From positions 1 through 9,380 of the forward strand of contig JALTAS010000164.1 in the NCBI GenBank assembly GCA_027058925.1: 9,380 nt of DNA, written 5' to 3'. A model generated the notes under the pieces. It saw only the letters and a program-made list of their open reading frames with translations. It ran no database searches and was not told the origin of the DNA. Each line of letters opens with the position of its first letter. The first letter of the stretch is position 1. Position numbers and translations under genes: made by a program. Of this stretch, positions 7,085-9,380 are shown piece after piece. Source of the stretch: Persephonella sp. GTDB taxonomy: Bacteria > Aquificota > Aquificia > Aquificales > Hydrogenothermaceae.

Positions 7085-7861
7085 TTAATTTCTTTTATAC
7101 TTTTCAGGAAGTTCTCTCGGTTTCTCCCCTAAATACTCAACCTCTTTTTCTTCATCAAGCCTTTTTGAGAAAGGTTTTTCCATAACAAGCTCCTCATAAA
7201 CATGGGCAACAAGACCTGGAATTCTTCCTATAATAAAAAACCCTTTCCCAAGTCTCCAGTCAAAACCCATCTCAGAAACAACGGCAGCTATAGCCCCATC
7301 AACATTCATAACAAGCTTTTTACCTTTTATACTCTCTATCTCTTTTTCCACATCTACAGCAAACTGACAGTATTTACCGAAAAAACCTATCTCCTTGGCT
7401 ATTTCCATTATCCTTTTTGATCTTGGATCGTACTCCTTGTAATATCTGTGGCCGTATCCAGGTATTCTTTTTCCATTTTCAATATACTGTTGGACGACCT
7501 GTGAAGGATCTTTTCCAGCATTCTCCTGAATAAACCTCATAGCGCCTTCAAGAGCGCCTCCATGTGCTTCACCGAATGCCAGAATCCCTGCTCCAACACC
7601 AACATGGAGAGAGTTTCCGCCACTTGCAACAGCTCTTGCAGCTATAACAGAAGGTGGTGCTATTGAGTGTTCTACGGTGGCAACAAAAATAGCATCAAGC
7701 ATATTTTTTTCTTTTTCTGAAGGCAGCTCGCCTTTCAGTACAAGGTAAATAGCCTCTGTAAAGCTGAGGTTTCCTACCAGATCTTTAAGTTTATACCCTC
7801 TAACGTATGCCTCTTTATCAAAATGCCAGCTTATAGCCGTTCTCCACTTTTTTTTATCCAT
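7085..7861 (-). CDS. ccl: Citryl-CoA lyase-like protein (short citrate synthase superfamily)
   Basis: At 258 residues this is far shorter than citrate synthase (about 370-430), but it keeps the superfamily catalytic triad: GEAHGGA (H100), IPGYGHR (H138) and NVDGAIAAV (D188). GRIPGLVAHVYEE (212-224) is the pattern seen in the C-terminal domain of ATP-citrate lyase and in stand-alone citryl-CoA lyases. The likely reaction is citryl-CoA to acetyl-CoA plus oxaloacetate, the second half of citrate cleavage in the reductive TCA cycle, as known for Hydrogenobacter Ccl, where a separate citryl-CoA synthetase (CcsA/CcsB) makes the substrate. Neither synthetase subunit nor aclA/aclB is in the window. 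The start has AGGGG four bases upstream. The gene is first of the minus-strand pair, with ntrY downstream. A short citrate synthase-like protein acting on another acyl-CoA cannot be excluded. Confidence 0.82.
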   Translation of the reverse strand: MDKKKWRTAISWHFDKEAYVRGYKLKDLVGNLSFTEAIYLVLKGELPSEKEKNMLDAIFVATVEHSIAPPSVIAARAVASGGNSLHVGVGAGILAFGEAHGGALEGAMRFIQENAGKDPSQVVQQYIENGKRIPGYGHRYYKEYDPRSKRIMEIAKEIGFFGKYCQFAVDVEKEIESIKGKKLVMNVDGAIAAVVSEMGFDWRLGKGFFIIGRIPGLVAHVYEELVMEKPFSKRLDEEKEVEYLGEKPRELPEKYKRN

Positions 7862-7944
7862 CTTTCCCCTTTTGATATTTAGAGAGATTTGTAAGAGAAT
7901 TATATATTAGTTAAAGATTTAATAACAGACCTTATGGAGAGAAA
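7862..7944. promoter_or_regulatory. Divergent intergenic region between the lyase and permease genes
   Basis: This 83-base A+T-rich spacer is the longest non-coding stretch in the window and must hold the start signals for both divergent units. The permease ribosome site GGAGAG is at 7936-7941 and the lyase site AGGGG is at 7870-7866 on the minus strand. A plus-strand promoter is less clear: TTGATA (7872-7877) with GAGAAT 17 bases on is a weak sigma-70-type pair. I see no strong inverted repeat that would mark an operator. Confidence 0.55.
7899..7904 (-). promoter_or_regulatory. Candidate -10 element of the lyase-ntrY promoter
   Basis: The minus strand reads TATAAT at 7904 to 7899, a perfect sigma-70 -10 hexamer. 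Transcription would start near 7892, giving a leader of about 30 bases that contains the AGGGG ribosome site. The -35 position (near 7927 to 7922, TGTTAT) matches the consensus poorly, and A+T-rich sequence makes chance TATAAT common. Confidence 0.4.
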
Positions 7945-8931
7945 TTGCTTTTATACATAATCAGAAGACTTATTCAGATGATACCTCTTGTTATAGGGAT
8001 AACCTTTATATCATTTCTAATTATTCAGCTTGCACCTGGAAATTACCTTGATCAGCTTAAGATGAACCCCCAGATATCAAAGGAGACAATTAAGGAGCTT
8101 GAAAGGGCTTACGGTCTTGATAAGCCACTTCTTGTTCAGTATTTTAAATGGCTTATAAACGCCCTGAAGTTTGATCTTGGTTATTCTTTCAGTTACCACG
8201 TTCCTGTTCTGGAGCTTATAAAGGAAAGAGTTGGGAATACTTTGTTCCTTTCCATAACATCTGCAGTTCTTGCATGGGGTCTTGCAGTACCTATGGGGAT
8301 ATGGGCAGCATTAAACCCAAACAGATGGATTGACAGGTTTATACAGCTTTTTTCATTCACATTTATGTCCGTTCCTAACTTCTTTCTTGCTTTTCTTCTT
8401 CTTTTTGTTGCTGTAAAAACAGGGATATTTCCAACAGGAGGAGCAACATCACCTGATTACGACCAGATGAGCATATTAGGAAAGATTTTAGATAGACTTT
8501 GGCACGTCTCACTTCCTGCATTTGTTCTTGCGATAGGATCTCTTGCAGGTCTTGTAAGGCTTGTAAGGAGTGCGATGATTGAATCACTCCAGTCTGAGTA
8601 TGTGATGTTTGCAAGGGCAAAAGGATTACCTGAAAAGGATGTTATATACAGACATGCCCTTAAAAATGCGCTTAATCCTTTTATAACTCTTCTTGGATTT
8701 GAGATAGCAAATCTTCTATCAGGGGCTGCATTGATTGAGATTATAGTTAACTGGCCGGGAATGGGAATGCTTATGCTTGATGCTGTTTTATCTCAGGATC
8801 TTTATCTTGTGATGGGAGGTCTTTATATAGGGGCAATAATGCTGATAATAGGAAATCTTATAGCTGATCTACTCCTTGCAAAACTTGATCCAAGAGTGAG
8901 ACAGAGGGAGATAGAAGGTGTTTTAAGATAA
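7945..8931 (+). CDS. ABC transporter permease, DppB/OppB family (peptide/nickel type)
   Basis: This is an inner-membrane permease subunit of a dipeptide/oligopeptide/nickel ABC importer, 328 residues long, the usual family length. The N-terminus (LLYIIRRLIQMIPLVIG) is typical of DppB, and hydrophobic segments recur at about 12-30, 99-123, 132-158, 189-206, 245-268 and 288-312. The cytoplasmic EAA loop that contacts the ATPase is clear: EYVMFARAKGLPEKDV followed by HALKNALNPF (about residues 218-246). The start is TTG at 7945, with GGAGAG three bases upstream; the first in-frame ATG (7978) would cut into the conserved N-terminus. It begins a plus-strand unit diverging from the lyase gene. No substrate-binding protein or ATPase gene is in view, so the substrate is undecided. 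Confidence 0.93.
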   Translation: MLLYIIRRLIQMIPLVIGITFISFLIIQLAPGNYLDQLKMNPQISKETIKELERAYGLDKPLLVQYFKWLINALKFDLGYSFSYHVPVLELIKERVGNTLFLSITSAVLAWGLAVPMGIWAALNPNRWIDRFIQLFSFTFMSVPNFFLAFLLLFVAVKTGIFPTGGATSPDYDQMSILGKILDRLWHVSLPAFVLAIGSLAGLVRLVRSAMIESLQSEYVMFARAKGLPEKDVIYRHALKNALNPFITLLGFEIANLLSGAALIEIIVNWPGMGMLMLDAVLSQDLYLVMGGLYIGAIMLIIGNLIADLLLAKLDPRVRQREIEGVLR

Positions 8932-8936
8932 GGAGG
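8931..8936 (+). promoter_or_regulatory. Consensus ribosome binding site of the small GGDEF-like gene
   Basis: AGGAGG begins on the last base of the permease stop codon and sits six bases before ATG 8943. This is the strongest ribosome site in the transporter unit and supports the small open frame as a real, well-translated gene. Confidence 0.8.
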
Positions 8937-8942
8937 AAAAGG

Positions 8943-9344
8943 ATGGCTGTTGAGATATCTTTTAAGGATTTTTTAAAGGTTCTAAATCTTCAGGTTTCAT
9001 TTAACAGAAGGTTTGGCTATCCCAAGGTTTTTGCAGTTGCTTTTCTAAAGCCTGAGAGAGAAGAACTTTTCAGCTCCCTTGAAAAAGTAATACAGGAAGC
9101 TTTAAGAGAAACAGACATACTTACAACCATTGATGGAAGTATATTTCTGATTCTGCCTGAAACAGATAAAAAAGGAGCCGAATTTATAAGCAGGGCTATT
9201 TATGATTTTTTCAAAGGGGAGATTGTTGAGGTATATGTTGATTTTCCTGAAGATGGAAAAACAGCAAAAGATCTTATAAAAACTCTTGAAGAAAAAACAA
9301 AAAATAAATTTGGATATTTTCTGGAGAAGTATTTTAGAAAATGA
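8943..9344 (+). CDS. Small protein resembling a degenerate GGDEF domain, between two permease genes
   Basis: This 133-residue cytoplasmic protein lacks a signal peptide or membrane helix. Residues 54-75 (LRETDILTTIDG, then SIFLILPETD) align by eye with the core of GGDEF domains, where LRxTD is followed by R-x-GGDEF, a hydrophobic strand and LPxTD; the next stretch KKGAEFISRAIYDFF fits the following helix. IDGSIF stands where GGDEF would be, so the catalytic and metal-binding residues are missing and the domain is shorter than the usual 160 or so residues. It should not make c-di-GMP; a regulatory, adaptor or nucleotide-sensing role is possible. It has a consensus ribosome site, starts 11 bases after the upstream permease gene and overlaps the next gene start as ATGA. 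The gene is certain by context; the GGDEF kinship is inference from pattern. Confidence 0.7.
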   Translation: MAVEISFKDFLKVLNLQVSFNRRFGYPKVFAVAFLKPEREELFSSLEKVIQEALRETDILTTIDGSIFLILPETDKKGAEFISRAIYDFFKGEIVEVYVDFPEDGKTAKDLIKTLEEKTKNKFGYFLEKYFRK

Positions 9345-9380
9345 GAGAGCTTATATATTACATAAAGAAAAACAGATTTG
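9341..9380 (+). CDS. Start of a probable DppC/OppC-family permease, cut by the window end
   Basis: ATG at 9341 overlaps the preceding stop as ATGA and opens a frame of 13 complete codons (MRELIYYIKKNRF) that runs off the window. The basic, KNRF-ending N-terminus is like the cytoplasmic start of DppC/OppC permeases, which normally follow dppB. GGAGAAG at 9323-9329 is a distant ribosome site, so coupling to the upstream gene is likely. Identity rests mainly on position. Confidence 0.55.
   Translation, partial: MRELIYYIKKNRF

Noticed and set aside
7085..7861. Reading the gene as full citrate synthase
   Set aside because: It is about 110 or more residues too short and carries the lyase-type GRIPGLVAHVYEE pattern.
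8375..8620. 81-residue minus-strand open frame
   Set aside because: Opposite the permease coding region; its Gln/Ser-rich product is typical of an antisense shadow, and the plus-strand frame has the EAA loop.
1..9380. CRISPR array, insertion sequence, tRNA or rRNA
   Set aside because: I saw no spaced direct repeats, transposase motifs, terminal inverted repeats, tRNA T-loop signature or rRNA sequence on either strand.

Overview
This window is an A+T-rich, gene-dense bacterial segment (nearly all coding, several start/stop overlaps, no gap over 100 bases). Proteins are rich in Lys, Glu and Ile, and codons favour ATA and AGA/AGG, as in thermophiles. A short stand-alone citryl-CoA lyase-type protein points to the reductive TCA cycle. 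Together these suggest a thermophilic autotroph of the Aquificota (Persephonella/Sulfurihydrogenibium-like). That assignment is inference, as no rRNA or other marker is present.

Region 1 (1-5039, plus strand) is a tight gene run. It begins with the 3' part of a GGDEF-EAL protein whose GGDEF half is degenerate and whose EAL half keeps all its catalytic residues, so it is probably a c-di-GMP phosphodiesterase. Its stop overlaps the start of a PilZ-domain c-di-GMP receptor with an unrecognised helical N-terminal domain. After 45 bases come exodeoxyribonuclease III (xthA), an unrecognised 431-residue helical protein coupled to xthA by an ATGA overlap, and an alpha/beta hydrolase with a strong ribosome binding site. 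A probable intrinsic terminator for this run lies inside the 3' coding end of the convergent kinase gene.

Region 2 (5036-7861, minus strand) holds the citryl-CoA lyase-like gene followed by an NtrY-type membrane histidine kinase with no response regulator next to it. The kinase stop and the hydrolase stop overlap by four bases.

Region 3 (7945-9380, plus strand) is transcribed divergently from the lyase across an 83-base spacer. It holds a DppB/OppB-type permease (TTG start), a small protein that looks like a degenerate GGDEF domain, and the first 13 codons of what is probably the partner DppC/OppC permease. The small protein is the strangest thing here: a signalling-domain relic or adaptor placed between the two permease genes and overlapping the second.

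The common thread is signalling (two degenerate GGDEF domains, an active-looking EAL, a PilZ receptor, an NtrY kinase) interleaved with housekeeping and transport genes. I see no mobile element, CRISPR array, tRNA or rRNA, and no clearly new multi-gene system.
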